A DNA stretch of 64,000 nt, from assembly GCA_005784505.1 (NCBI GenBank), contig VCAZ01000003.1, positions 1,640,510-1,704,509 on the forward strand, in the 5' to 3' direction. A model generated the notes under the pieces. That model was given only the letters and a program-made list of their open reading frames with translations, ran no database searches and was not told the origin of the DNA. Positions 1 through 11,594 of this stretch are shown here, one piece after another. A program made the position numbers and the translations under genes. The stretch is from Bagarius yarrelli (lineage: Eukaryota; Chordata; Actinopteri; Siluriformes; Sisoridae). The stretch's first letter is position 1, and every line of letters starts with the position of its first letter.

Positions 1-474
1 ACCATTAGCTATCTGGAGATGCTGTCTGTTAGTGCCATTTAAAACAGCTGATAGTTAAATGGATTTCATGAAGATTGTATTAGAAATGATTAACATTTGA
101 ATCAAATTATAGTGTCTTAACTCAGATACATTTGACTTGGACGTAAAGCAAAGATTCAGCATCTCAGCTCCCAGATGATTTGGTTCCTTATTCACATTTT
201 AAGAATAAATCCTTTTACGTTTTTTCCTCCACAATAACTACAGGCGCGGTGTGTCTCTGTTTAAGAGACAATAGCAACCTAAACCAAATGGGTGGCGCAA
301 TAATTGTTTTTGAATACATAAAAAGAGATGTTACATATTCAGTTCATGCCTACAACATGCTTTTTTCACTTTCTAATAAATCTGCACAAATTGCATAGAA
401 TGCGCTTGCAAGAAAAATGCTAAAAATACATTGGCCGTCTTTTATACATTTAAGGTTGTTAGTTATCTTTTTCT
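1..474. other. single-copy AT-rich DNA
   Basis: I see no repeat family, RNA or convincing exon. A 72-codon reading frame at 180-398 has no recognisable composition or motif and is taken as chance. Confidence 0.5.
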
Positions 475-776
475 ATGACTCCTAGACGTAGCTGAGGACT
501 TATGACGTCAGTTGCTTACACAGTGTAACTACATAATTCCTGCTACCTGTTTTTCACCCAAATGAGGATGGGTTCTCTGTTGCATCTGGTTCCTCTCAAG
601 GTTTCTTCCTATTCTGTCTTAGGAAGTTTTTCCTTGCCACCGTCGCCCTCGGCTTGCTCATCAGGGACAATTTGTTTTATTCGCATTTTATAATTTCTTT
701 GATTGTGTACAGCTGCTTTGAGAAAATGACCATTGTAAAAAGCGCTATACAATAAAATAAAATTGAATTAAATTAT
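475..776 (+). mobile_element. L2-like LINE 3' end, 5'-truncated
   Basis: This stretch matches the 3' untranslated region of the larger LINE at 16-17.6 kb segment by segment: CTGCTACCTGTTTTTCACCC, AAATGAGGATGGGTTC, CTCAAGGTTTCTTCCT, CTTGCCACCGTCGCC, GGCTTGCTCATCAGGGACAA, and a terminal AAAAGCGCTATACAATAAAA followed by an AATTGAATTAAATT tail. It starts within the UTR, as expected for a 5'-truncated insertion. No coding part is present. Confidence 0.85.
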
Positions 777-1289
777 CATGTTCTGTGCATTATGACTCCA
801 AGGTTGGTCGTATGTGCGGACATCACAAGCCAAACATTTGATTTCCATATGCTGTACATTTACATGCGACTCTACTGTGTTCTACTCGTTACTGCTCCTT
901 TTATCCTTTTTTTTTATATACTCTGGTAAAATTGTTGTACGCCGGATCTAAATTAAAAAAAAAGATATCTCTTTTATTCCGTGGAAGCATGACATGTCAG
1001 TTTTAAGCCTCAGTATGTATAATAATGTATTTATATTACTCAGTTAGCATTTTAAATGTAAAGCCAAACTAAATGTAGCTGAAAATAAGACATAGGTTTT
1101 AGTTCACAGTTTATACAGAGAATTTATAAGTGAAGGCTTGAGAAAAGGAACTGGGGTAAAGCTAGGGGTAACTTAATAAGGTAAGTTAATGCTTCTCTTA
1201 CCACCTCCTTCGTTTGGAATCCATTATTTTTACCAACAAGTTAAAAATCAGTTAAAAAAGGTTCATCTGTAAAAACAACATTTATGGCA
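777..1289. other. single-copy AT-rich DNA
   Basis: Homopolymer A and T runs are frequent near 910-960. No repeat or exon is recognised. Confidence 0.45.
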
Positions 1290-1572
1290 GAAATTCTGTG
1301 TGGGGTTTGCATGTTCTCCCTGTACTTGCACGGCTTTCCTTCGGGTTCTCTGGTTTCCTACCACAGTCCAAAAACATGTATGTTAGATTGATTGGTGATT
1401 CTAAATTGCCCATAGGAGTGAGTGTGAGTGTGTGGGTGGACTGGAGACCTGTCCAGGGTGTCCCCCCGCCTGCCTTTTACCCTTTCAGAGACGGCTGGGA
1501 TAGACTCCAGCATGTCCCTGTGACCCCAAATTAGTAAATGAGCATTGTGTAGAAAATGAATGAATGAATGAC
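1290..1572 (+). mobile_element. B-element, 5'-truncated, with GAATGAATG tail
   Basis: The copy begins in the CTGTGTGGGGTTTGCATG segment, lacks the tRNA-like head, and runs through ACAGTCCAAAAACATGTATG, TTGATTGGTGATTCTAAATT, GACCTGTCCAGGGTGT and CAGAGACGGCTGGGATAGAC to a GAATGAATGAATG tail. The short ORF across it (1298-1534) is a translation of repeat sequence. Confidence 0.85.
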
Positions 1573-2345
1573 AGAAATTGTTATGTCATGCTGTCAGAGA
1601 TGAGAATGATGTCCACAGAACTGTTTAAATGAATACCTTATGTACATTTTTTGTCAAAAAAATTTAACGTTCAATACATTTAATATACATGTACATGTAA
1701 ATCCATCCACTATTTCAGCATGTCTGACCTGATGGTTTCCCAACCCAGCAAACTTGCAGGATATTTTACAACAGCTTGGGTTAAATAGCAAACAAACAAA
1801 AAAAACATGTCCTCAAAAAATATTGTGTAAAAAAATTAATACAAGACAACAAATACAAATAAAATGTTTGGCTGTATATTTTGTCTTATACGTAACTCCA
1901 ACTCCGAGTGCAGGGAGGTGTTTAATGTTCTTTATTGTATAACACAAAGAAATAAATTCAATTACTAGGCCACTAGTTAGGGGAAAAACACACTTAAATC
2001 ACAAAACTTAGCTAAACATTTTAGGCCACAACTAGAAACATTCAAGAAAAAAAGAAGTTCTAAACAGCATCAAAAACAACGTGACGTAGACAAACACACA
2101 AACATAACAAAAATCATAAAAGAAGACACAAACAAGGACATGACATGACAAGATCATATCAAAGACATGTGGTAATGTAAACAAAAGGAAAACAAGACGA
2201 GACAGAAACGAAACACAAGCCGGAATGAAGGAAAGCATGTGGCAGATAATAATTAATATTAACCAGACATAATAAAATACTGACATATAAATCTTTTATG
2301 TAACAAAATTTGTAAATATTGTTTAAAATTAAGAGACTCAAATTA
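1573..2345. other. single-copy DNA with A-rich stretches
   Basis: A-rich on the + strand around 1795-1870 and again at 1985-2290, where the + strand is strongly purine-biased (AACAAG, AAACACA blocks). Minus-strand ORFs at 2032-2467 are rich in F, L, V and C as expected from antisense A-rich DNA. No gene is recognised. Confidence 0.4.
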
Positions 2346-2508
2346 ATTAATAAGCTGCAGTGGGTTAAGGCGTCGGCACCCCATATGCATGGATGCGCAA
2401 CCTGGGTTTGATTCCGGCTCGGGTCCTTTCTCGTCCCACCCCTCTTTTTCTCTCTCCCCTGTATCATCTCTCTCTGTTCTATTAATAAAGTAAAAAAATT
2501 CCCCCAAA
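2346..2508 (+). mobile_element. SINE-C, tRNA-derived
   Basis: The head CAGTGGGTTAAGGCGTCGGC resembles a pol III A box and GGGTTTGATTCCGGC a B box. The body TCGTCCCACCCCTC plus a CTCTCTCCCC tract and the end TCTATTAATAAAG match a short tRNA-derived SINE layout common in fish. A related but more diverged copy lies at 43893-44046. Confidence 0.7.
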
Positions 2509-3589
2509 ATTAATTAAAATAATTAAAATTAAAACATATGGATTTAATGATTATTAGATTAACTGATTTGGAAAAAAAACTTTCTAAGAATAACAGTAAA
2601 AAGTAAAAAAAATAACAAAATAACATTAAAGATATTTTCTGATTATTATACTGTACTAATGCTGGTATTAATAAAAAAAAATAATTGTTATTATTATTAT
2701 TATTATTATATTATTATTATATCATCATCATTAGGTTTCAAATTCTTTCCACATTTTCACCTGCTCACAGGATTTTTTCCTAATTTATAATATTTGCTCT
2801 TATTTTAGATACTCATTTCTTAACTATCTTATTAAACAATTAGTTTATAAAGCTTTACATGATGAGTGTTGTTTTTGTTCTTATCTTTTATCTGTAGAGT
2901 TTCTTTAAGGTCGTCTTTTCCTCTGTAATTCCTCTTCTTTCTCTGACAGGCGTGGACCCCAAATCTTCAGCCTGCCATTATAAACAGTGGTTATTTGAGT
3001 TATCTGTTTGAGAGTGTCTAGCCAATCTCCTTCAACCTCTTCCATCATCTTGGCATTTCCACCTATGAAACAAGTTTTTTTTCCATGCACTATTCTTTGT
3101 AAACTGTTAAGAAAAACTCAAAGCAGCCTCACTGATACCAACAATCACACTGTGTGATACTGTAAAAGATGATGTATTTGCATGCTACACTGTAGATTAC
3201 TCTGCTGATATTATATGTGTAGAATACACTGAATACATAAAATCAACAGCTTCAATAAATCGTAAAATGTTCGATGGCTGCTATACATTTTTTTACTCGA
3301 GCGGTTAGCAGTCCAAGCTAATTTTAAACACATTAAAAAAAAAATGATAAAAGTTGACATTATCGAATATAGAAAATGGACCCTTTAAAAGTTTTACAGA
3401 TATATATAGGAACACGAAACAGACACATAACACACACATTTTCATTATCCAAATTGTCCACAGGCTGCAATAATCAGTCGAACCGGAAGCGGGAAACATC
3501 ACCAATTACTCACAATACATTTGTCTATATTAAGTAGATTGCATCTACAATTACGTAATTATATTTTCTTCTTATTCCAAGCTCACCGT
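2509..3589. other. single-copy AT-rich DNA with a TTA array
   Basis: An ATT/TTA trinucleotide array sits at about 2688-2722. The segment 2880-3090 is less AT-biased and has a pyrimidine tract followed by CTGACAG, which looks like a splice acceptor, but I recognise no exon. The minus-strand 61-codon frame at 2905-3090 matches nothing I know. Confidence 0.35.
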
Positions 3590-3935
3590 CGCCACCAGAT
3601 CCAGTCTGTCTTTAGCCCAGTTAGTGGATCAACAAAGAAACAATAAGTCCCAGTGGCAGCTTCCAAGTAAAGACCTTGTCTACTAGATGGCCATCCGGAC
3701 CAGATCACAAAAACTTTGCTGCACCATGGAATAACCAGAAGACAACTGTCCCCCGACTGAACCTATCACTGATGGAGTTCTGGTTTCTTGCCGCTGTCAC
3801 CACTGGCTTGCTTAATTTAGAGATATATATATATTTAACTGTTTGTTTTAATGAGTGTTTAATATTGTCTTTTTGATTCGATTTGTAAAGCTGATTTGAT
3901 ACAATTTCTATTGTTAAAAACTCTGTGACAGTTAC
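3590..3935 (+). mobile_element. H-family repeat copy (LINE-tail type)
   Basis: It shares an ordered series of blocks with 45655-45925: GGCCATCCGGACCAGA (there GACCATCCGGACAAGA), TCACTGATGGAGTTCTGGTT, CTTGCCGCTGTCACC, TGGCTTGCTTAATT, AATGAGTGTTTAATATTGT and GTAAAGCTGATTTG. The end resembles other fish LINE 3' tails (GTAAAGCTGCTTTG then AACAATC). Family membership is clear from the pair; its superfamily is inferred. Confidence 0.65.
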
Positions 3936-3965
3936 AAAGTGGAAAACATGAAACATTACATTACA

Positions 3966-4057
3966 ATGGCCCAACAGTGGCAACTTGGTTCTGGAAATTA
4001 AACCCCACTCTTCCAATTAGCAGTCCAACACCTTAACCACTGTGCTACCACTTCCCT
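3966..4057 (-). mobile_element. SINE-A fragment (head half)
   Basis: Read on the minus strand it gives the tRNA-like head: GGTGTTGGACTGCTAATTGG preceded by GGTTAA. It stops within the body, so the 3' half is missing. Confidence 0.75.
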
Positions 4058-4957
4058 GAAAACAACAAATAAACTAAGTGCTTAAAAATGGATAGTGACA
4101 AAGAAAAAAGAGGTCTGCATATTTAAAAGTTTGGAGAGCATGTAAGGGCTGATGATTGCTGGGGTTGTAGAACATGGTCTTGTTTGTCGGCTGCGGAGAA
4201 ACAGGAGTCGTAGCGTTACATGTTGTGACAGATATAATTATGCACAATACGACATGCAGAGAAATGCCTTTCACGACTAAACATGTTATGAAATAGAGTG
4301 AAAAGCATTAGTCAAAAATAGAATTTGCTAAGACAATAAATGGGGAAATAAATTAGATTTAGCTGTTAAATAAAGAATAAAGTATTTTTTTGTTTGTTTT
4401 GAAGGATTTCTTTATTTAATTTTGATTTCATTAAACATTTGATGCCTTTATTGGAAGGAACCGTGAAACAAAAAAAAAACATTTACTGGCTACATTATGG
4501 TAATTTCAGGCAGTGACATAAAAATAAAAATGTATATTTCTAATTTAATTTTTCTTTTTCTTAAATTTGACCCGAACACTAAAGTTATCTATCCATAATA
4601 AACTCAGAAATTACTTAAAGCTCCTGGTTACGAAATTCCACTTAACCATTTAAGGTTGTTAAAACAGATCACACAATATGGTGTCCCGCAGATGGTTTTT
4701 CTTTTCTGTTTGGTTCCTTTTGGAGTTTCTTCCTCACATCATCTCAGAGATGTTATTCTTTCAAATTTTTAACTTGGTAATGTAATTAGAAATATTCATA
4801 TCTCTGTAAAGCTACTTAAAAACGATGTTTAACATTTCTTTTATACAAATAAAATTTTATCAATTACAATCAATTAATTTTGGGATGCGGTAAGTCTTCA
4901 GATGCCGGTTAAAGAAATCCAGAGGCAGCAGTTTATTCTGCCTAATTATGTTTACAG
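4058..4957. other. AT-rich DNA with a faint LINE-tail remnant
   Basis: Blocks at about 4676-4830 (GTTTCTTCCTCACATCATCTC, then CTGTAAAGCTACTT) look like a decayed L2-like or H-family tail on the + strand. The rest is single-copy and very AT-rich, with nothing recognised. Confidence 0.35.
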
Positions 4958-5222
4958 CAATTGGCAGATGCCCTTATCCAGAGCGACTTACATTGTATCT
5001 CCTTTATACAGCTAAGCAATTTAGGGTTAAGGGCCTTGCTTAGGGGTCCAACAGGTTGTGCTGGGAATCAAACCCTGATCTTTCAATTAGCAGTCCAACA
5101 CGTTAACCGCTGCACTACCACTTCCCCAGGGGGTTTAGGTGGTTGCTCCGAGACCCTGCAGAATTAAACCCTGATCTTTCAGATAGCAGTCCAACAACTC
5201 AACCACTGCACTACCAATTCTC
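4958..5222 (-). mobile_element. SINE-A with a duplicated head
   Basis: A full-length copy runs to about 5145, with TTAGGGTTAAGGGCCTTGC and the minus-strand head ending CACTACCACTTCCCC. It is followed by a second partial head (5165-5222: AAACCCTGATCTTTCAGATA, then AGCAGTCCAACAACTCAACC). The two heads are about 88 bp apart in the same orientation, which suggests a local duplication or nested insertion. Confidence 0.8.
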
Positions 5223-6058
5223 CAATTGGTGACATAAAAAAACATGTACTGATGAAAACTAATAAGGAAGTATAAATATGTGGAACCTAAAATGCAAACT
5301 GTCTTGAAACCACAAGTGCAAATGTCACATGAAAATGTGATTATTTTTTTTACTTAAGTGATAATAATAAAAGTCCCCTCAGACCACACATTATGTCTAA
5401 AAATCGATAAATCAATCATTCAGAACATCTTTTGCTTATAATAAGCTGCTGTGAGAAGTCCTGATGATGCAACGTTACTTTCTTTGCTGTCTGACTTCAC
5501 TGCAGATCAGTGTTACATCAAACCCTCATCATTTGCAGCATAAACTGAGCTCGGATTAGAGCGATGAGCTGTACAGTTGAAGAAGAGCTGACTTCAGAGT
5601 GCCGGGTCATCTCTAGAAGCGTTAAGTGGGAGCCATGCGTTATTAAACCCAGTCGCGCTTGATCAAAAGAAAAGTTATTTCCACCTAATCCTGCTCTCGT
5701 TGTCGAGCCACCGACGGTTTTGTGCATTCGCAATCAGATCACGCAACAATTGTTGTTCGAGGCTGATAGATAGTTTTTCACTGTTAATTTGCCTAAAGAA
5801 GCTCACGGTGTCTATGGCAATCTTCCCTGCCTGAATTCCACTCATTCCTTATGCATCCCTTCTGCATTGGCGCATCACCAGGCATTATGACCTCTTTCTT
5901 CTTCATGTTGACAGATGACTAGACTGAAGGCTAATTCTTTACGTCAGTCTTGTTAAAGTGGCGCTGCTCGAGGATAATGAGGGAAAGAAATCCCATAGGC
6001 TTATTGTTTACATGCAAATCATTTGTCATTTGGCGGATCAAAAATAAATAAATAAATG
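5223..6058. other. single-copy block, possible conserved non-coding element
   Basis: From about 5460 to 6010 composition becomes balanced and free of repeats and homopolymers. ATGCAAATCATTTG near 6013 contains an octamer-like POU motif (ATGCAAAT). No reading frame is convincing. A regulatory role is inferred from texture only and would need cross-species alignment. Confidence 0.3.
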
Positions 6059-6243
6059 TATTTACATTTCTGGCATTTGGCAGGCACCCTTATTATCCAA
6101 AGCAATTTACATTCATCTCTATTCATTCAACAGAGCAGTTGAGGGTTAAGGGCTTTGCTAAGGGGCCCAGCAGTGGCAGATTTAAACCCACAATCTTTTG
6201 ATAAGCAGTCCAACACCTTAAGCACCGGGCTAATGGATTCCCC
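6059..6243 (-). mobile_element. SINE-A, full length
   Basis: It runs from the 3' end (TTTACATTTCTGGCATTTGG, CAGGCACCCTTAT) through GAGGGTTAAGGGCTTTGC and AGGGGCCCAGCAGTGG to the head (CAGTCCAACACCTTAA). A few substitutions weaken the A box. Confidence 0.85.
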
Positions 6244-7249
6244 TAACAAATAATAAAGTGATAAATAAAAAGAGTTCTATAGAATTTTTGCAGAAGCTCA
6301 GGTGCCATTTTATTGTTTTGTTGACTCATTTTTACTCGTTATTTTAATATTCCTGCTAGACTAAAGGTGGGATTTAATGGCAATTTAAGATCTCCTGGTT
6401 TGTGCTCCTAGTCGATAATAATAATAATAATAAAGGAAGGAAAGCATTTCTCTGGAGCTGTGAGTAATCTCACCAAGTCTGTTTTATGACAGAGCTGCAC
6501 TAGTGACTACGAGGACAGGAAGTGCCCCAGGGTCTTTAGATTCTCATTATACAGCAGCAAGACTGTGGTGCCATATTTGTCCAAATCCTATTTGTGTGTT
6601 GGATTATTTGTCATTTACTGGTGCTATTTTTTCCCACCAGACTGTGTCCAAATAGCTGTTTACCTGATGATGGATGAGCGGGTCTGTTTTGCTTTGAGGG
6701 TTTGGACATCAATTATGTAAAAAATCTGAATCTTTAAATTGCTTACTGTGTGTGTGTGTGTGTGTGTTTATCAGTAAATCATCATTAATTAATAAGAGAA
6801 TGTCATGTTGTCAATACAAAACTTGCATTTACTTAATATTGATTAATTTCACTATATTCTACTTAGCATAGTTAACGGTTCTTTGCTCTGGGAAAAACAC
6901 CCAGAGGGGCAACACCCAGAGGGGCAAAGCTAAATGTTTAATATTTTAGCTCCCTGGATAGCTATATTTGGAGCTAGTTGAATATATACACACATATCTA
7001 CCTTTAAGATGTTTATGTCTACCTACATGAATTTCTGGGTAATTGTTCATTTTAGCACTAGGTTGCAATGTACCGCTACTACTACTACTACTACTACTTC
7101 ATTGATAATTATTTTATAAGTTCTATACCAAAGTTTAGTTAAGATGCCATAGCTAGTCTTAACGGAGTCCTCAACTACACAATATGTCCTTAATTTTTTC
7201 ACAACAATAAACCTAATCATTTAATTTGTTTTATTTCTCTAGCTCTTTC
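6244..7249. other. single-copy DNA with short tandem repeats
   Basis: Contains an AAT array (6415-6434), a TG array (6747-6768), a CTA array (7074-7098) and a 17-bp direct repeat ACACCCAGAGGGGCAA at about 6897-6930. Between 6460 and 6720 the sequence is balanced and non-repetitive. No gene seen. Confidence 0.45.
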
Positions 7250-7590
7250 AGGGGTGGGTTAACCTGCCCCTGAGGTACCAGTGATCAGTTTTCCTGCCCC
7301 CTTCCTTAAATTCGAGGAGCTTTGAGGATGGACTGGGAGTCACTCTGCTCCACTGACCCAAGGCTACAGTGAAAATTTATTTGATCATTAAAATATGCTG
7401 TAATTAACAAAAACACACAGTGTCACCCAGATAAGGATGAGTTCCCTCTTGAGGCTTAAGGTTTCTTCCTACCTCATCTCAGGGAGTTTTCCTTGCCAAA
7501 GTCGTCTCTTGCTTGCTTATTAGAGACGAACGTACACTTTTCACTGTTAAAAGCGCTATACAAACAAAATACAATTAAATTGAATTAAAG
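7250..7590 (+). mobile_element. L2-like LINE tail, second subfamily
   Basis: GGTACCAGTGATCAGTTTTC, CTCTGCTCCACTGACCCA and then AAGGTTTCTTCCTACCTCAT, GGGAGTTTTCCTTGCC and AAAAGCGCTATACAAACAAA define this copy. The upstream part (GGTACCAGTGA to CTCCACTGACCCA) differs from the 17-kb LINE but is shared with 19185-19395, so two LINE subfamilies share the terminal ~150 bp. Confidence 0.75.
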
Positions 7591-7638
7591 TAATTTTGTT
7601 CTCACATGCATGGAAAGTTCTATGGCTTTGGGATTAAT

Positions 7639-7812
7639 TGGCATTTGGCAGACATCCTTATCTAAAGTGATATAAAAATATTTTATTTTATCCAACTGAG
7701 CTGTAATGAGTTAAAGGCCTTGCTTAGGGGCCCAGCAATGTCATCTTGGTGGTTCTGGGATTTAAATCCTTAAACTTCTCATCAACAATTCGGGACCTTA
7801 ACAATGGAGCTA
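7639..7812 (-). mobile_element. SINE-A, decayed
   Basis: GGCATTTGGCAGACATCCTT, then GAGTTAAAGGCCTTGC and AGGGGCCCAGCAA. The head is degenerate (CGGGACCTTAACAATGG). Confidence 0.75.
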
Positions 7813-7887
7813 CAGTAAATGACTGTTTTTATATTGGGCAATGTTTTTTTTGTCTTGTACAGTTAAACTGCCCTCAGAAAAATCTTT

Positions 7888-8062
7888 TTTTACATTTCTG
7901 GCATTTGGCAGACATCCATATCCAGAGTGACTATCATTTATCTCATTCATACAACTGAGCAGTTAAAGGTTAAAGGACCTCACAGTGGTAGCTTGGTGGT
8001 GCTGAGATTTGAACTCATGATCTTCTGATCAGTATTCCCAGAATAGGGTTCCAGATAAACCA
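7888..8062 (-). mobile_element. SINE-A
   Basis: TTTACATTTCTGGCATTTGG and CAGACATCCATATCCAGAG give the 3' end, GTGGTAGCTTGGTGGTGCTG the body. Only about 75 bp separates it from the previous SINE-A in the same orientation; the two differ enough to be independent insertions. Confidence 0.8.
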
Positions 8063-9069
8063 CAATTCTGAGCAGTTGTGGAATTTGTCATGGGAATGTA
8101 TTGATTAGATGTTTAGATTTTGTGGCTTTAACTGATTCATTACATCTTAGATGAAAGCGTTCCCACAGAACCACAAGTCTATAATTTGAGGAAATGCAAG
8201 TGATTTAGACAATCTAGTTAAATTGCTGAGATTGATATTAAAGTTATTTGCTCTTAAACCTGATCAATTTGGTTTATAGGGTGATTAAATGGCTTGTTGC
8301 TTTCTAAGGATGAAGAACTCTCATTTTCAGAGAAAGAGAGAGAGAGGGAGAGGAAGAGAGAGAAAGTACTCTTCTGGATTTAGTTTTCTTAAGATTTAAG
8401 TCATAGTCCTAAATTGTCTGCTAGGTAATTAACTTAGTAATTAAAAAAAGAATGAAAAATAGGATTAAATGATAAAATCGTTGGACTAGTTCAAAATTCA
8501 GCATGTGAGAAACACAACTATAAACATTAATTGAACTTAATTTTATTTGTTTGAACACAAGTGATATAAAAAAAGAGTTTTCTCAAATTATTTATTAACA
8601 GTTTAACTTTAGTTAACTAAGATAGCTAAATTGGAACCAAATAGCTGGAACGGAATGCTAGACTGGAGACAAAGATTGGCAAAAACCCAGACGGATACGG
8701 GAGATGATACGGGTGTACTGGAGGTTTTTCAGAGAATGAGGGAGAGCTAGCGGAAATTCTCAGAGCCAAGCGCAAAGGACTGGAGATCTGAGGAAACTAG
8801 ACAGGTAACTAGAAAGCGTAAATCAAAGAACATAAGTAGTGAGTCTAGCACAAACATTGAGGATTAAGACAAGACGCCCGCTGTGTGCGTAGCATGCATT
8901 AAAATAGGGAAGTGAGGGAGAGTAAATGTAATTGGGAATGACTAACAGGTAACTCTGGTGATTGGGTGAGTCGCATGATGGAAGAATTAGGTGAGGAGAT
9001 GGGTGTTACTGTGACAGTTGTCTAGACTGTCCTTGTATGTTGTAGCTTTACATTATTCCTTCACTGAAA
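8063..9069. other. single-copy DNA with a GA-rich tract
   Basis: A GA-rich tract (AGAGAGAGAGGGAGAGGAAG) lies at about 8327-8368. Sequence from 8640 to 9015 is purine-rich and ends in AGGTAACTCTGGTGATTGGG and a GTGACAGT; it loosely recalls the ends of E-family copies but I could not align it with confidence. Confidence 0.3.
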
Positions 9070-9320
9070 CTTTAAGACTCAAACAAGGTTCCAGCATGAC
9101 AATAACCCTGTGCACAAAGCCTCTGAGTTCTATCAAGACATGCTGTGTTTTGATTGGAGTGGAAAAACTTGAGTGTTCGCTGACTGCAAAAACCAAATTG
9201 TATAGAAAAATCTTAACCTAACAGAGAAACTGCCAGTAAATCTGAAAAAATAAGGTGTTTAAAATCACATATGATTGGGATGGTCAGGTGTCCACAAACT
9301 TTTGGAACTATGGTGTAAAA
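9070..9320 (+). pseudogene. Tc1/mariner-type transposase relic with 3' terminal repeat
   Basis: TTCCAGCATGACAATAACCC translates as the FQHDNNP version of the FQHDNAP block that carries the second catalytic aspartate in Tc1/mariner transposases, followed by VHKAS. Frame is then lost: GVEKLECS is readable only in another frame. At about 9281-9318 the terminal repeat GTCAGGTGTCCACAAACTTT appears. The 5' half is absent. The same family lies inverted at 12828-12986. Confidence 0.7.
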
Positions 9321-9401
9321 CCAAAATAACAGTTATACATGCTGTATATAAAGATCATTATTATTAGCATTACAATTTTTCCATAATTATTAATTCTATG
9401 T
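9321..9401. other. AT-rich spacer before the tandem duplication
   Basis: Short unique segment ending in TTAATTCTATGT; the last bases resemble the junction sequence between the two duplicated units (TTAATTATGTAGGA). Confidence 0.4.
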
Positions 9402-9572
9402 AGGAATGCTTAAAAATGTACTTGTAATAGGTGAAAAAATTAAACCTCATCATACCAAACATGCACTACCTTTTCACCATCTTACTTCACTGATCATGAC
9501 TCTCATTCATTCATTTTTTTTTCATTTATTCCTTTATTTCTGCAATGGACCACTATTACAAAGTATAACATC

Positions 9573-9980
9573 TCTAGTACACCCATACTACACATCTATT
9601 ACACCTGTATTACACCTCTATTACGTCTGCACTACACCTAAATTAACCTTTAATATACCTGTATTACACCTATACTAAAACTCCTACTACACCTGTACTA
9701 CATTTTTATTACACCGCTGTACTAGACCTCTATTACACCTGTACTAGACCTTTATTACATATGTACTACACCTTTATTACACCTATCCCACACTTCTATT
9801 ACATTTGTACTAAACCGTTACTACACCTACATCTGTACCTCACATGTACTACACATCTACCACATCTTTGTTACGCATTTATTATGCCTGTACTACATCT
9901 TTATTACACCTCTATTATACCTGTACTACACCACTATTAAATTCATACTTTGCCCACACTACACCTCTATTACACATTTC
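9573..9980 (+). repeat. minisatellite, ~11-bp core, unit 1
   Basis: Degenerate tandem copies of an 11-bp core TACACCTNTAY, often paired as CTATTACACC and TGTACTACACC to give an apparent 22-bp period. About 35 cores fit. A/C/T-rich on the + strand with almost no G, so it reads open as repeated Y, T, P, L and H codons without coding meaning. Confidence 0.9.
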
Positions 9981-10142
9981 ATTTTATTACTTTATTGACT
10001 TCTGATGTGCAAAATTATGGCACAACAATTACTGCACACAACAATGTATGTGTGTGTCTCATTTTAACCACTTATGGATAAAAAAGGAAAAACAAAATTA
10101 AAAGTGCTTTAAATAAAAGGGATGGAGTTTCAAATTAAAGAC

Positions 10143-10300
10143 GAAATGGTAGCTCAGTTGTTAAGGTGTTGGCCTATTAACCACCAAGCTGTCCTGCTGG
10201 TATCCCAGATCTGGGCCCTCAACTCTCGACGGCTCAGTTGGATAAATGTAATTCGCTCTAAATGAGAGCATCTGCTAAATGCCAGAAATGTAAATGTAAA
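10143..10300 (+). mobile_element. SINE-A inside duplication unit 1
   Basis: TGGTAGCTCAGTTGTTAAGG, CCACCAAGCTGTCCTGCTGG and ATGAGAGCATCTGCTAAATG define it. The B-box region has been deleted. The same deletion occurs in the unit 2 copy, so the SINE was already decayed when the segment duplicated. Confidence 0.88.
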
Positions 10301-10907
10301 AAAAAAATATTTTAGTACCTCTACTGTATGAATTATTATTACAAAAATTGATTTTCACATTTGTTTTGTTATGCCCTGCAGCTTTAACACCGAGTATCCT
10401 TCTTATGTTACACTCCACACTGGGAATTTATGTCTCATAAAAAAAGGCAATCAAAGCTTTAGAAATGTAATAAAAGTTTCCCTTTTTGGCGTATTTTTCT
10501 CAAGGTTTGTATCCTTAAAGTGAAATGTAGTGATATTGAACCAATGAATTTCTGCTGTCCAAGATGTTTTTAAAACTCAACAAACTTTAACCACTAAAAT
10601 TTGGTGTAAATTTATCCCACAAGTCGTAACAAATCTCACACTGAAATGTGTATCCTAACTCATTTTATGTCAGACTTGCGGCTATAAAGTGATTTATTTG
10701 TTTATGCTGATTAAAAATGTAATATTAATTATGTAGGACTATGTAACTATGTAGGAATGCTTAAAAATTTACTTGTAATAGGTATAAAAATTAAACCTCA
10801 TCATCCCAAACATGCACTTTCCTTTCACCATCTTACTTCACTGATCATGACTCTCATTCATTCATTTTTTCATTTACACCTAATTGGACCACTATTACAC
10901 TGTGTAA

Positions 10908-11320
10908 CACCTGTAGTACACCCGTACTACACATCTATTACACCTGTATTACACTTCTTTTATGTCTGTACTACACCTATATTAATCTTTTATATTCCTT
11001 TATTACACCTATACTAAAACCCCTACTACACCTGAACTACACAATCTACTACATCTATATTACACCGCTATTACACTTGTACTAGACCTCTATTACACCT
11101 GTACTATACCTTTATTACATATGAACTACACCTTTATTTCACCTATCCCGCACTTATTTGTACTAAACCTTTACTACACCTCTACTACACCTACATCTAT
11201 ACCTCACATGTACACATCTACCACGCTTTTGTTACACATTTATTATACCTGTACTACACCACTATTAAATTTATACTTTGCCTACACTACACCTCTATCA
11301 CACATTTACTAATTTACCCC
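10908..11320 (+). repeat. minisatellite, ~11-bp core, unit 2
   Basis: Same TACACCTNTAY core as unit 1, with different local gains and losses of cores (for example around 11035-11070 and 11160-11230), so the two arrays have evolved separately since duplication. Confidence 0.9.
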
Positions 11321-11594
11321 GCTAATAATTAACTTCTGAACACTTTTAAAAAGAAAACAAAAACAATATAGTGCCAAAGTTTTTTCGCATCTGCTACCTA
11401 ATAAAATGTCATTAAACAACCAGCTGGAAATAAAATCATAAAAACATAATGACTTTATTGAGCAGAATTATGGCACAACGATTACTGCACACAACAATGT
11501 ATGTGTGTGTCTCATTTTAACCACTTATGGATAAAAAAGGAAAAACAAAATTAAAAGTGCTTTAAATAAAAGGGAGGGAGTTTCAAATTAAAGA

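Larger units (their letters stand above)
9402..10752 (+). repeat. tandem duplication, unit 1
   Basis: This ~1.35 kb unit begins AGGAATGCTTAAAAATGTAC and holds, in order, a unique leader (TTAAACCTCATCAT, AACATGCACTACC), the CTATTACACCTGTAC minisatellite, TTATGGCACAACAATTACTG, a SINE-A, and a tail ending CAGACTTGCGGCTATAAAG. Every block recurs in the same order and orientation 1.35-1.39 kb downstream. Compared with unit 2 it lacks about 130 bp after the minisatellite and has about 75 bp extra after CTTTAACACCG. No protein function: the long frame is a translation of the minisatellite. Confidence 0.93.

Noticed and set aside
2905..3090. Possible small exon or gene on the minus strand
   Set aside because: No known similarity, no matching splice partner and only 61 codons.
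9406..11312. Three open frames rich in Y, T, P, H and L
   Set aside because: They are translations of the TACACCTNTAY minisatellite and its duplicate; the frame rotates with the 11-bp period and no conserved start or motif exists.
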